Positions 16,343 to 24,186 of a stretch of DNA of 64,000 bases are shown piece by piece (the first letter of the stretch is position 1; each line of letters starts with the position of its first letter). Both the position numbers and the translations under genes were made by a program. The notes beneath the pieces are model-generated. The model searched no databases and had not been told where the DNA came from. It worked only from the letters and a program-made list of their open reading frames with translations. Origin of the DNA: UBA11524 sp963590165 (GTDB taxonomy: Bacteria > Bacillota > Clostridia > Christensenellales > Aristaeellaceae); NCBI GenBank assembly GCA_963590165.1, contig CAVANO010000034.1, forward strand, positions 1 through 64,000, written 5' to 3'.

Positions 16343-17682
16343 CGCAGACGCCTTCTTCCAAGCCACAGAAAAAACGTGACCCTCGGCTGTCAATGTTACT
16401 GGATGGATTAAAGACCCTTTTTCTGCATAATTGGCAGACAAAGCTAATCGCAATTGTGCTTGCTATTATTCTCTGGGGCGGTCTAATTACGCAGGATCCA
16501 ACGCTGACACGCGAAAAGCACTTTTCGAATGTCAGCGTCTCCGTAACTGGACAAGAATCCGTCAAACGCAATGGCTTTATTGTGACGAGCAACTTAACCG
16601 AGCTGCTCGGCTCTGTATCGCTGACTGCTGATGTGCCGCAAGGGCAATACGCAAACGCAAAGGACACGAACTACAATGTCCGTGTAGACCTTTCCAAAAT
16701 TACCTCTGCTGGAGAGCAGGAAATCCGCATCATGTCAACGAATTCCAGCACTTACGGATCCGTTTCGTCTATTACACCATCCTCAGTGACAATTCAGGTA
16801 GAAGAATACATCACTCGCTTCCGTATTCCCGTATCCGTACAGGCAGTCGGAACCGCACCGGAAGGCTATTACGCAGGTTCCATAACGCTCGACCCGCCAA
16901 TGGTAACAATCAGCGGTCCGAAATCGCTCGTGGAGAAGATTGTGCGCGCCGAGGTCGTCATGGAATTGGGAAACCTGCCGCAGCATGAAGGAACCATCCG
17001 CAAGGCACTAAATTACTCGCTACTCGATGAAAACAACAACAAGATTGAGAGCGACCTGATTGAGGTGACAAGCGAATCTGTTCTGTTAGACAGTGTAATT
17101 GTCGAGCAAACCGTCTATGCCATGAAAACACTTTCGCTCTCGCAAACCGGTCTTGTACAAGGTGAACCCGCAGACGGCTATGAAGTTAAAAGCGTGACCA
17201 TCACGCCGAACAGCATTACCGTTGCAGGCGCTGCAAGCGTGCTCAAGGAACTCGATGCACTGTATACGGATGCCACGATTGATGTAAGTGGCTTGTCGGA
17301 ATCAGTTACACAGCGTGTCCGACTGAACACTGTTTCTGAGCTATCATATGTTAGCGCCACCTATGTGAATGTAGTCGTGGAAATCGGTCCAGTCATCCGT
17401 TCAAAGAGTTTCACAAATCTGCCAATTCAAGTAGAAGGTCTCGAAGACGGTTGCAACGCCTCTATGAGCCGCGTTAACGCTTCAGTGATGTTGACGGGTC
17501 CCGCAACGTGGCTGAACAACCTGCAGAGCAGGGACATTCAGCTTGTCTGTGACGCCTCTGGGTTGGCACCCGGCACATACACATTGCCTGTCCTGTGCAG
17601 AACGGATGACAGCGATGATGTCGATATTGAAGTTGAAGTCGTTCCGAGCACAGTCAGTGTGACGATAACATTGGAGAATTAA
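16339..17682 (+). CDS. cdaR: CdaA regulator CdaR (YbbR-domain protein)
   Basis: A 447-residue extracytoplasmic regulator of diadenylate cyclase. One membrane segment near residues 33-55 (KLIAIVLAIILWGGLIT) anchors the protein. The rest consists of repeated YbbR domains with the typical PEGYYAGSITLDPPMVTISG and GYEVKSVTITPNSITVAG pattern, three to four copies. It starts at GTG 16339 overlapping the cdaA stop. The glmM gene that often follows this pair is not present here. Role by family and gene neighbourhood. Confidence 0.9.
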   Translation: MTQTPSSKPQKKRDPRLSMLLDGLKTLFLHNWQTKLIAIVLAIILWGGLITQDPTLTREKHFSNVSVSVTGQESVKRNGFIVTSNLTELLGSVSLTADVPQGQYANAKDTNYNVRVDLSKITSAGEQEIRIMSTNSSTYGSVSSITPSSVTIQVEEYITRFRIPVSVQAVGTAPEGYYAGSITLDPPMVTISGPKSLVEKIVRAEVVMELGNLPQHEGTIRKALNYSLLDENNNKIESDLIEVTSESVLLDSVIVEQTVYAMKTLSLSQTGLVQGEPADGYEVKSVTITPNSITVAGAASVLKELDALYTDATIDVSGLSESVTQRVRLNTVSELSYVSATYVNVVVEIGPVIRSKSFTNLPIQVEGLEDGCNASMSRVNASVMLTGPATWLNNLQSRDIQLVCDASGLAPGTYTLPVLCRTDDSDDVDIEVEVVPSTVSVTITLEN

Positions 17683-17700
17683 AATGAGAGGAGGATGACA

Positions 17701-18189
17701 ATGGGCAGCGTTGTCAGTGCATTGTTTACACTACTGCTTGGCTGGCTCAAAGGCACGGCACAATGGCTGTGGAATTTGATCACCAGTGACAGCAATGGCG
17801 GAATCATCGGCTGGATGATCAGAAACTGGTTGCCGCTCGTCATCCTCCTTTCGATTTTCGGAATTGCAATGGATTTCGTCATTTACCTTTTACGTTGGCA
17901 GCCGTACCGCGCTTGGGGACGCTGGCTGACATGGCTTCTGCCAAAGACGGTTCGCCCAACAGCAAATAAGCGCCGATTGATTTATGCTGACGGCACGACT
18001 GTTGAAGAAGAACTTCCGATTGAGCAAATTCATAAACTCAAGCCACTGCAGGAAAAGAAGAAAACTGCCGTGCAGCGCAGGAAGCGTGTGATTCCAGCGA
18101 AAAAACGTTTTATGGCTCCCGAAATCGACTATGCGCCGCCGCTGCATATCGAAGACAATAACACTCCGACATCAGGAGGACAGCAATGA
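17701..18189 (+). CDS. Small basic membrane protein downstream of cdaR, unknown function
   Basis: A 162-residue protein I do not recognise. It has an amphipathic N-terminal stretch rich in Trp and Leu (about residues 4-28) and one strong membrane segment near residues 44-66 (LPLVILLSIFGIAMDFVIYL). An RWQPYRAWGRWLTWLLPK motif follows. The last ~90 residues are hydrophilic and strongly basic (QEKKKTAVQRRKRVIPAKKR) and end in a short acidic tail. ATG 17701 fits AGGAGG 6 nt upstream; ATG 17695 abuts the ribosome site. It overlaps the next gene by 4 nt (ATGA). Its place directly behind cdaAR may point to a membrane role near CdaA, but nothing in the sequence proves it. Confidence 0.75.
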   Translation: MGSVVSALFTLLLGWLKGTAQWLWNLITSDSNGGIIGWMIRNWLPLVILLSIFGIAMDFVIYLLRWQPYRAWGRWLTWLLPKTVRPTANKRRLIYADGTTVEEELPIEQIHKLKPLQEKKKTAVQRRKRVIPAKKRFMAPEIDYAPPLHIEDNNTPTSGGQQ

Positions 18190-19514
18190 CCGAACTTCCG
18201 CAGGCGTTTGTATTTCAAATGGCGGCTCAGCTGAAAGGCGAAACAGCCGCCTTTTTGCATACCTACGAGGAGCCGTATCAGCGTGGAATTCGTATGAATC
18301 CCTACAAAAAAACTTTCAGCCTACCGGAAGGATGTCTGGAGAAAGTACCGTGGGAAGAAAACGGGTTCTACCTGTCCACAGAATCAGCAGCAGGTGCAGA
18401 TGTTCTCCATGATGCAGGCGCATGGTACATTCAGGAACCAAGCGCGATGATTCCTGCTGCCGTGCTAAATGCACAACCTGGCGAACATATCCTCGACCTG
18501 TGTGCTGCACCAGGCGGAAAAGCGACACAAAGCGGACTTCGGATGCGTGGGCAGGGGATGATCATCTGCAATGAACCTATTTGGGAGCGAGCCAAAATTC
18601 TCTCACAGAATATTGAACGCATGGGCATCCCAAATGCACTGGTTGTTAGTGCCTATCCGGAACAGCTGGCTGCTCGGTGGCCGGAAGCATTCGATGCCAT
18701 ACAGGTCGATGCACCATGCTCAGGCGAAGGTATGTTCCGACGTCATCCTGAAACGCGCAATGAGTGGACGGCTGACAGCCCGGCACGCTGTGCCAAAAGG
18801 CAGGCCGACATCCTGCATCAGGCATCAATTATGCTTCATCCTGGCGGCAGATTGGTCTATTCGACCTGCACCATGAACCGCACGGAAAACGAAGATACAG
18901 TGGATGCTTTTCTATCAGGTCATCCGGAATTTGAACTGGTACCTTTCTCGCTGCCTGGCATAGATGCGCCAGACGGTATGAAAACGTGCTATCCGCATCA
19001 AATCAAAGGCGAAGGCCATTTTGTTGCACTGCTGCACAAGAAAGGCTCATCGGAACGCATTTGGCATACTGCAGTCAGTTTGCAACAGCCATCTAAAGAA
19101 GCGATGAAACTTCTCCATGATTTCTGTCCGGAACAGGCAGCAAATATCGCATGGAAGAACGAAATCAGGCAGCGCAATCAGAAAGATGAGTCAGAGAAGC
19201 TTTGCTTTTTACCTGACATTCCTGATTGCACAGGCATCCGCATAGCACGTTGCGGTCTCACGCTAGGTAGCGTGCAGAAAGGGATTTTCGCACCTGATCA
19301 TGCATGGGCAATGAGTATCTTTCCGCCAGATTGCCCCCAAATTGCCCTGACGAAAGAGCAAGCACAAGCGTATCAACGCGGCGAGACAATTCCAGCAGAC
19401 GGCAAGGGCTGGGCACTGGCATGCTACGATGGCATTGCGCTCGGTTGGGGAAAGTTGTCTGAAGGCATAATGAAAAATCATTACCCAAAAGGACTGCGCA
19501 GACCAGCACGATAA
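18186..19514 (+). CDS. RsmF/RsmB-type 16S/23S rRNA (cytosine-C5) methyltransferase
   Basis: A SAM-dependent m5C RNA methyltransferase of the NOL1/NOP2/Sun family, 442 residues. The SAM-binding loop is LDLCAAPGGKATQ (~residues 98-110). The two catalytic cysteines are in VDAPCSGEGMFRR and YSTCTMNRTENED. The N-terminal part and the C-terminal ~130 residues with a PUA-like end (GLTLGSVQKGIF, RGETIPADGKGWALACYDG) resemble the RsmF/YebU group, which methylates 16S rRNA in E. coli. The exact target site cannot be told. Coupled to the preceding membrane protein gene by ATGA. Confidence 0.87.
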   Translation: MTELPQAFVFQMAAQLKGETAAFLHTYEEPYQRGIRMNPYKKTFSLPEGCLEKVPWEENGFYLSTESAAGADVLHDAGAWYIQEPSAMIPAAVLNAQPGEHILDLCAAPGGKATQSGLRMRGQGMIICNEPIWERAKILSQNIERMGIPNALVVSAYPEQLAARWPEAFDAIQVDAPCSGEGMFRRHPETRNEWTADSPARCAKRQADILHQASIMLHPGGRLVYSTCTMNRTENEDTVDAFLSGHPEFELVPFSLPGIDAPDGMKTCYPHQIKGEGHFVALLHKKGSSERIWHTAVSLQQPSKEAMKLLHDFCPEQAANIAWKNEIRQRNQKDESEKLCFLPDIPDCTGIRIARCGLTLGSVQKGIFAPDHAWAMSIFPPDCPQIALTKEQAQAYQRGETIPADGKGWALACYDGIALGWGKLSEGIMKNHYPKGLRRPAR

Positions 19515-19541
19515 AACTTTATGCAGAAGGAGATTTGCAAG

Positions 19542-20015
19542 ATGGATAAATGGGACAGCAGATTCATGGAAATGGCGCACGTCATAGCAGGCTGGACAAG
19601 CTGCTACCGCCCTGGACGGAGCATCGGCTGCGTTATCGTAAAGGACAAACGCATCATGACAACCGGTTACAATGGCGCGCCTGCCGGCCTCAAGACTTGC
19701 CGCGAGCGTGGTGAATGCATGCGTGACAAACTCGGCATCGCGTCCGGCACGCGTGCTGAACTGTGCTATGCCATTCATGCAGAGCAGAATGCTATCATTC
19801 AGGCCGCTAAGCTCGGCGTTTCGATTGACGGAGCGACGCTTTACTGCACACATCAGCCGTGCAGCGTATGTGCCAAGATGATTATCAATGCCGGCATTCG
19901 CCGTGTAGTTTATCAGGAAGGCTATCCGGATACGTTTTCATTGGAAATCTTCGATGAAGCAAAAGTGCAACTCGATCGTTTCGACCCGGAAACAGCTCCT
20001 AAAATCAACCTATAA
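19542..20015 (+). CDS. Deoxycytidylate deaminase, ComEB-like
   Basis: Zinc-dependent dCMP deaminase feeding dUMP to thymidylate synthesis; 157 residues. Zinc ligands and the proton shuttle are His79 and Glu81 (IHAEQNAII), Cys107 and Cys110 (PCSVCAKMI). PGRSIGCVIVKDKRIMTTGYNG and GECMRDKLGIASG are typical of the dCMP group rather than cytidine deaminases. The start is ATG 19542, with AGAAGGAG 9 nt upstream; the upstream ATG at 19521 precedes that ribosome site. Last gene of the cdaA transcript; a terminator follows at once. Confidence 0.88.
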   Translation: MDKWDSRFMEMAHVIAGWTSCYRPGRSIGCVIVKDKRIMTTGYNGAPAGLKTCRERGECMRDKLGIASGTRAELCYAIHAEQNAIIQAAKLGVSIDGATLYCTHQPCSVCAKMIINAGIRRVVYQEGYPDTFSLEIFDEAKVQLDRFDPETAPKINL

Positions 20016-20020
20016 AACAA

Positions 20021-20050
20021 GGCACCGCCTCCAATTTGCGAAGCGGTGCC
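20021..20050. terminator. Terminator between convergent genes
   Basis: GGCACCGC (20021-20028) pairs perfectly with GCGGTGCC (20043-20050) around a 14-nt loop. It lies between the dCMP deaminase gene (plus) and the second DHH gene (minus). T-rich stretches flank both sides but are short, so it could serve both directions. Confidence 0.65.
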
Positions 20051-20062
20051 CAAATTATTACC

Positions 20063-21031
20063 TTACATCCATCCTTCATGCGTCATTTTGTACTGCCGGA
20101 CGGTTTCGTCAGTGTCTGCAATAAGTCGGATAGCTTCCTCAGCGGAATACACTGTAGCGCCTGATGCACAGGCATGTCCGCCGCCATGATACTTTTCGGC
20201 AACATGATTGATGGTCACAAATCGCGAACGAATGCGAACACGCGTCGTTCCATCTGCTGCATCAATAAACGCCACCCAACAGAGGTAGCCGCGGATGCCT
20301 TCCAGATAGGAGATGGCATTGCTTGCCTGCTCGTAAGTCAAGCCAAACTGCTTCTGCGTTTCGCTGTCGACCGTGATGTAAACGACCCCGTTCTCGGTCG
20401 TTCGCATATGATCAAAGACATACGCCTTGAACCGCAATGATTCTAGCTCAACCGTGTAGAGATTAGCATAAAGTCCTTCCGTGTCAATGCCATGATCCAG
20501 CAGCATGCCAGCCAAGCGCATGGTCTCGCCGGAAATGGTTGCAAAACGGAAACGTCCGGAATCCGTCACCATGCCCGTATACAGGTAGGTGGCGGATTCT
20601 TTTGTGATTTTCATTGCGCAGCGTTCAGCCAACAGCGCCACCATCTCGCATGCGGATGAACGTTTTTCTTCGACCCACATGAGATCACCGTACGGTGCAA
20701 CATTAATGTGATGATCAATCTTAATAAGTTCCTTGCAGAGCGTATAACGCTGATTCGACACTCGATCCGGCACTGATACATCCAGTACAATGCCGAGCGA
20801 CTTCCGATAAATATCATCTGAAACCGGTTGATCATCGTCGCCCAAGAAAGCAAGATAATCAGAATGCTCGTCATCAACAATCAGCACCGTTTTCTCCGGA
20901 AAATTGCATTTGATAAGCGCCTTCATGCCTTTCGTGGCACCAACACAGTCGCCGTCAATCCGGATGTGGCGGAAAAGCATGATCGTATCATACGATTTGA
21001 TTTTTTCAAGAATCTGATGCTGAATGTCCAT
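20063..21031 (-). CDS. NrnA-like DHH/DHHA1 phosphoesterase, copy 2
   Basis: A 322-residue DHH-superfamily protein: DHH core with RHIRIDGDCVGATKGM (motif I, diverged from the usual NPDGDALGS), VLDVSVPDRVS, and IDHHINV, then a DHHA1 nucleic-acid-binding end with YHGGGHACASGA. Family members (NrnA) degrade nanoRNA and 3'-phosphoadenosine 5'-phosphate, and relatives hydrolyse pApA. It starts inside the last 26 nt of copy 1 with GAGGAG 9 nt upstream, so the two are a coupled tandem pair. Motif I keeps the metal-binding D-G-D, so it is probably active, perhaps with a different substrate (inference). Confidence 0.85.
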   Translation of the reverse strand: MDIQHQILEKIKSYDTIMLFRHIRIDGDCVGATKGMKALIKCNFPEKTVLIVDDEHSDYLAFLGDDDQPVSDDIYRKSLGIVLDVSVPDRVSNQRYTLCKELIKIDHHINVAPYGDLMWVEEKRSSACEMVALLAERCAMKITKESATYLYTGMVTDSGRFRFATISGETMRLAGMLLDHGIDTEGLYANLYTVELESLRFKAYVFDHMRTTENGVVYITVDSETQKQFGLTYEQASNAISYLEGIRGYLCWVAFIDAADGTTRVRIRSRFVTINHVAEKYHGGGHACASGATVYSAEEAIRLIADTDETVRQYKMTHEGWM

Positions 21032-21974
21032 TCTGCCTATTCTCCTCTATGAGTTTATCGAAATCCCTGAGCATGTGCATAGCATCTTCACGTGACTTCA
21101 GCATTGCACCGCTTGCCTTCGCATGACCGCCGCCGCCGTATTTGACGGCAATCGGATTGATGTTCATGCGGTTGGAGCGAATTTCGCAAAGCACACCCTC
21201 TTCGCACTCCGTAAAATTCACCCAGATGTCAACGCCTCGCAAATCTGCCATGCAATTCACCATGCCACGCGAGAGCGTGAAGTCATCTACGCCGTAATCT
21301 CGCTTATCATCAAGCGTCGAGTACACATAGGCTACACCACTTACTGTGAACCGCACATGTAGCATGAACTTCGCACGTGCAAGCGCATAGGCATAATCAA
21401 CAGCATACAATTCGCGGTAAATGGCAGTAATATCAACTGACTGCGCAAGCAAGACAGATGCCAGGCGGAACGTCCTTGCAGTCGTCGAGTCATAGCGAAA
21501 GCGTCCAGAATCCGTCACCATACCGGTGTACAGCGCGGTGGCAGCGGCTTTGTTCATTCGCCAGCCACATTCCAGTGCCATTTGCGTGACAAGTCCACAG
21601 CAGCTCTCATAGGACGAATCGACTGCTTCCCATTCTGTCAGTTTGCCAAGGAAAATGTGGTGGTCAATGCGTGCCGTTTCCGCAGCCATTTCGTATCGCT
21701 TGTCGCTGATGAGTGATGCAGCAGATGTGTCCAGTACGATAGCAAGCGCGTCCATGTACGCATCATCTGGCACGACGTCCATCCCAGAATCAGCCATAAA
21801 GCCGTAACGTCCGGGATCATCACCGACCACCCACACGGTTTTGTTCGGATAATTCTCCAAAATCAGATGCTTCAGACCAATCTGGCTTCCAAGTGCATCG
21901 CCATCCGGATTGGTGTGGCGGTGAAGAATGATGGTCTGCCTGTGCTCAATGGCATTCAGAATTTCCTCGAACAT
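21006..21974 (-). CDS. nrnA: NrnA-like DHH/DHHA1 phosphoesterase, copy 1
   Basis: Canonical NrnA-type protein of 322 residues, exactly the length of its neighbour. Motifs: HRHTNPDGDALGSQIGL (motif I), AIVLDTSAASL, ARIDHHIF (DHH), and the C-terminal DHHA1 GGGG segment KYGGGGHAKASGAML. Predicted to clear 2-5-mer RNA and pAp, and in some Bacillota to hydrolyse pApA, the breakdown product of c-di-AMP; the cdaA operon lies directly beyond the shared terminator. A good promoter lies upstream (22033-22061), and this is the first gene of the pair. Confidence 0.87.
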   Translation of the reverse strand: MFEEILNAIEHRQTIILHRHTNPDGDALGSQIGLKHLILENYPNKTVWVVGDDPGRYGFMADSGMDVVPDDAYMDALAIVLDTSAASLISDKRYEMAAETARIDHHIFLGKLTEWEAVDSSYESCCGLVTQMALECGWRMNKAAATALYTGMVTDSGRFRYDSTTARTFRLASVLLAQSVDITAIYRELYAVDYAYALARAKFMLHVRFTVSGVAYVYSTLDDKRDYGVDDFTLSRGMVNCMADLRGVDIWVNFTECEEGVLCEIRSNRMNINPIAVKYGGGGHAKASGAMLKSREDAMHMLRDFDKLIEENRQNGHSASDS

Positions 21975-22032
21975 GAAAAACCTGCTTTCTTTGCCGTATC
22001 TGCGGCGCAGATGTACTTATCATTGCAGAATC

Positions 22033-22061
22033 AGTATATCACACGAGTTGAAATCTTTCAA
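22033..22061 (-). promoter_or_regulatory. Promoter of the tandem nrnA-like genes
   Basis: Minus strand TTGAAA (22061-22056), 17-bp spacer, TATACT (22038-22033), about 58 bp before the start codon at 21974. Both hexamers differ from consensus by one base. Confidence 0.65.
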
Positions 22062-22083
22062 CAGTTCAGCCAAATGATTCCTG

Positions 22084-22112
22084 TAGACAAAATGATTGCT
22101 GCTATGTATAAT
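22084..22112 (+). promoter_or_regulatory. Promoter of the GH120 gene
   Basis: TAGACA (22084-22089), 17-bp spacer and a perfect TATAAT (22107-22112) place the transcription start near 22119, about 38 nt before the ATG. It is divergent from the nrnA promoter, with only ~22 bp between the two -35 boxes. Confidence 0.75.
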
Positions 22113-22120
22113 GGGTACAT

Positions 22121-22136
22121 AGACATCAAAATGTCT
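22121..22136. promoter_or_regulatory. Candidate operator palindrome at the GH120 promoter
   Basis: AGACAT-caaa-ATGTCT is a perfect 6-bp inverted repeat with a 4-nt spacer, placed at the predicted transcription start of the GH120 gene and upstream of its GAGGAGG ribosome site. The position suits repressor binding. The sequence does not obviously match the XylR or CcpA consensus, so the regulator is unknown. Confidence 0.4.
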
Positions 22137-22156
22137 GTCCGAACGAGGAGGAAAAT

Positions 22157-24127
22157 ATGATTTATCATGTCAACCAAGCCGCCGCCTTTGAGGGAGACGG
22201 CAGCTGCGATCATCCATTCCGTTGGATCAACGATGCAGCAAAGATTGCCATGCCCGGCGATGAGGTCATCGTTTATCCCGGCATCTACCGTGAATATGTC
22301 AATCCTGTTCATGGCGGCACGCCCGACAAGCGGATTGTCTACCGCTCATCAGAGCCACTGGGTGCGGTAATTACCGGTGCGGAACTGCTGACGGGCTGGA
22401 CAAAGGTCAAGGGAAATGTCTGGACGGTGCGTGTGAACAATCGTATCTTCGGCAGCTACAACCCTTACACAACCGAAGTATTTGGCGACTGGTATTTTGC
22501 ACCGACTGTACGTCATACAGGCGCAGTCTACCTAAACGACAAGATGCTCTACGAAGCAGATACGCTAACACAGTGCATTTTAGGTGAAATTTGCCCGCAG
22601 TCTTGGGATCAGCCATCGTCTATCTACAAGTGGTATGCAGAGCAGGATCACGGCGATACGGTGTTCTATGCTAATTTTCAAGGCACGAATCCGAACGAGG
22701 AAAAGGTAGAATTCAATGTTCGACGCCGCTGCTTCTTCCCGGAAGAAAAAGGAAATGGCTACATTACCTTCAGCGGCTTCAAGGTAGATAAGGCTGCAAC
22801 AACATGGGCACCACCCGCTGCATTCCAAGATGGCATGGTAGGCCCGCACTGGTCTAAGGGCTGGATTATTGAGGACTGTGAAATTTCCAATAGCAAGTGC
22901 TGTGGCATTTCACTTGGTAAATATTGCGACCCAGAAAACGACCATTATTTCACGAAAAAACATCTGAAAAGCCCAACACAAATGGAGCGCGATGCCATCT
23001 GCCGCGGACAATATCACGGTTGGCTGAAGGAGAATGTCGGCAGCCACGTCGTCCGCCGCTGCAATATTCACCATTGCGAGCAGACCGGTATTGTCGGACG
23101 CATGGGTGCAGTATTCTCCATCATTGAGGACAACCACATTCATCACATCAACAACATGCAGGAACTTGGTGGCGCGGAAATTTCCGGCATTAAACTGCAT
23201 GCTGCGATTGACGTCATCATCCGCAGAAACCATATTCATGACTGCACAATGGGTATCTGGTGCGACTGGGAGGCGCAAGGCACGCGCATTTCGCAAAATC
23301 TGCTTTACCGTAACGAACGCCCGTCTACCTGCGAATGGGCTGATGGCGGCATGATGAGCCAGGACATATTCGTCGAGGTTGGTCATGGTCCGACACTGAT
23401 TGACAACAATATTTTGATGTCAAAGGTAGCACTACGTTTTGCTACGGAAGGTGTCGCGCTGGTGCATAATCTGATTCTTGGCACGTTCACGTGTGTCGGC
23501 GACGGCACAGGTTCACGCTATACACCATATCATATTCCTCATCGCACGGAGGTCGCCGGCTTCATGACCATCCTGCATGGCGATAATCGCTTCTACAACA
23601 ACGTTTTTGTGCAGACACACGCAACCAGCGAACCGATTCGCAAAGGCGACCCGAACGAAAATGAAGCAGTTGTCGGCACATGGTGCTTCGATGAATACCC
23701 GACATTTGACGAATGGATTGCGCATTTCGATTTGGACGTTGAACGCCCGAACATGAGCAAATTGGAACAATATCACATGAGTCATCTGCCTGTCTGGGCG
23801 GACGGCAATGCGTACTTTGGCGGTGCAAAAGCATGGAAAAACGAGCATCATTGCCTTGTCAAGCCAGAGAAACCTGCGTTCACGCTGATTGAACGCGATG
23901 GAAAGATGTTTTTGGAATCAGACTACATTTCGCAACTCGGCAGTTTCATGACAAACACAATAGACAGCGATGCGCTGGGACGTGCTTTCGAGCCTAACCA
24001 GCGATTCGAAGCACCGGATGGTACTGCGATCACCTTCGACCGCGACTATTTCGGCAACCATCGTGCGCCGCAGACAATTCCCGGTCCGTTTGCCAGCGCA
24101 TCTGCAGCAAAGCACGTTCTCTGTTAA
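22157..24127 (+). CDS. GH120-family beta-xylosidase
   Basis: A 656-residue right-handed parallel beta-helix glycosidase matching the XylC type of Thermoanaerobacterium (GH120, ~640 residues). It removes xylose from short xylo-oligosaccharides. Landmarks: MPGDEVIVYPGIYREYVNP, FGDWYF, ANFQGTNPNEEKVEFNVRR, WSKGWIIEDCEIS, and GIKLHAAIDVIIRRNHIHDC. The nucleophile and acid/base of XylC correspond to Asp370 (GIWCDWEAQG) and Glu407 (DIFVEVGHGP); a ~15-residue insertion separates them compared with XylC as I recall it. No signal peptide, so it is intracellular and would act on imported xylo-oligosaccharides. No transporter or xylose genes adjoin it; it forms its own transcription unit. Confidence 0.87.
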   Translation: MIYHVNQAAAFEGDGSCDHPFRWINDAAKIAMPGDEVIVYPGIYREYVNPVHGGTPDKRIVYRSSEPLGAVITGAELLTGWTKVKGNVWTVRVNNRIFGSYNPYTTEVFGDWYFAPTVRHTGAVYLNDKMLYEADTLTQCILGEICPQSWDQPSSIYKWYAEQDHGDTVFYANFQGTNPNEEKVEFNVRRRCFFPEEKGNGYITFSGFKVDKAATTWAPPAAFQDGMVGPHWSKGWIIEDCEISNSKCCGISLGKYCDPENDHYFTKKHLKSPTQMERDAICRGQYHGWLKENVGSHVVRRCNIHHCEQTGIVGRMGAVFSIIEDNHIHHINNMQELGGAEISGIKLHAAIDVIIRRNHIHDCTMGIWCDWEAQGTRISQNLLYRNERPSTCEWADGGMMSQDIFVEVGHGPTLIDNNILMSKVALRFATEGVALVHNLILGTFTCVGDGTGSRYTPYHIPHRTEVAGFMTILHGDNRFYNNVFVQTHATSEPIRKGDPNENEAVVGTWCFDEYPTFDEWIAHFDLDVERPNMSKLEQYHMSHLPVWADGNAYFGGAKAWKNEHHCLVKPEKPAFTLIERDGKMFLESDYISQLGSFMTNTIDSDALGRAFEPNQRFEAPDGTAITFDRDYFGNHRAPQTIPGPFASASAAKHVLC

Positions 24128-24144
24128 TTATTGGATACCGCAAA

Positions 24145-24173
24145 GCACTCCGTCATCATTGGCGGAGTGCCTT
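24145..24173. terminator. Terminator between GH120 gene and trpB2
   Basis: GCACTCCG (24145-24152) pairs with CGGAGTGC (24163-24170), loop of 10 nt, followed by CTTT on the plus side and by TTT on the minus side. It can end both convergent transcripts. Confidence 0.7.
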
Positions 24174-24186
24174 TATTGGACTAATT

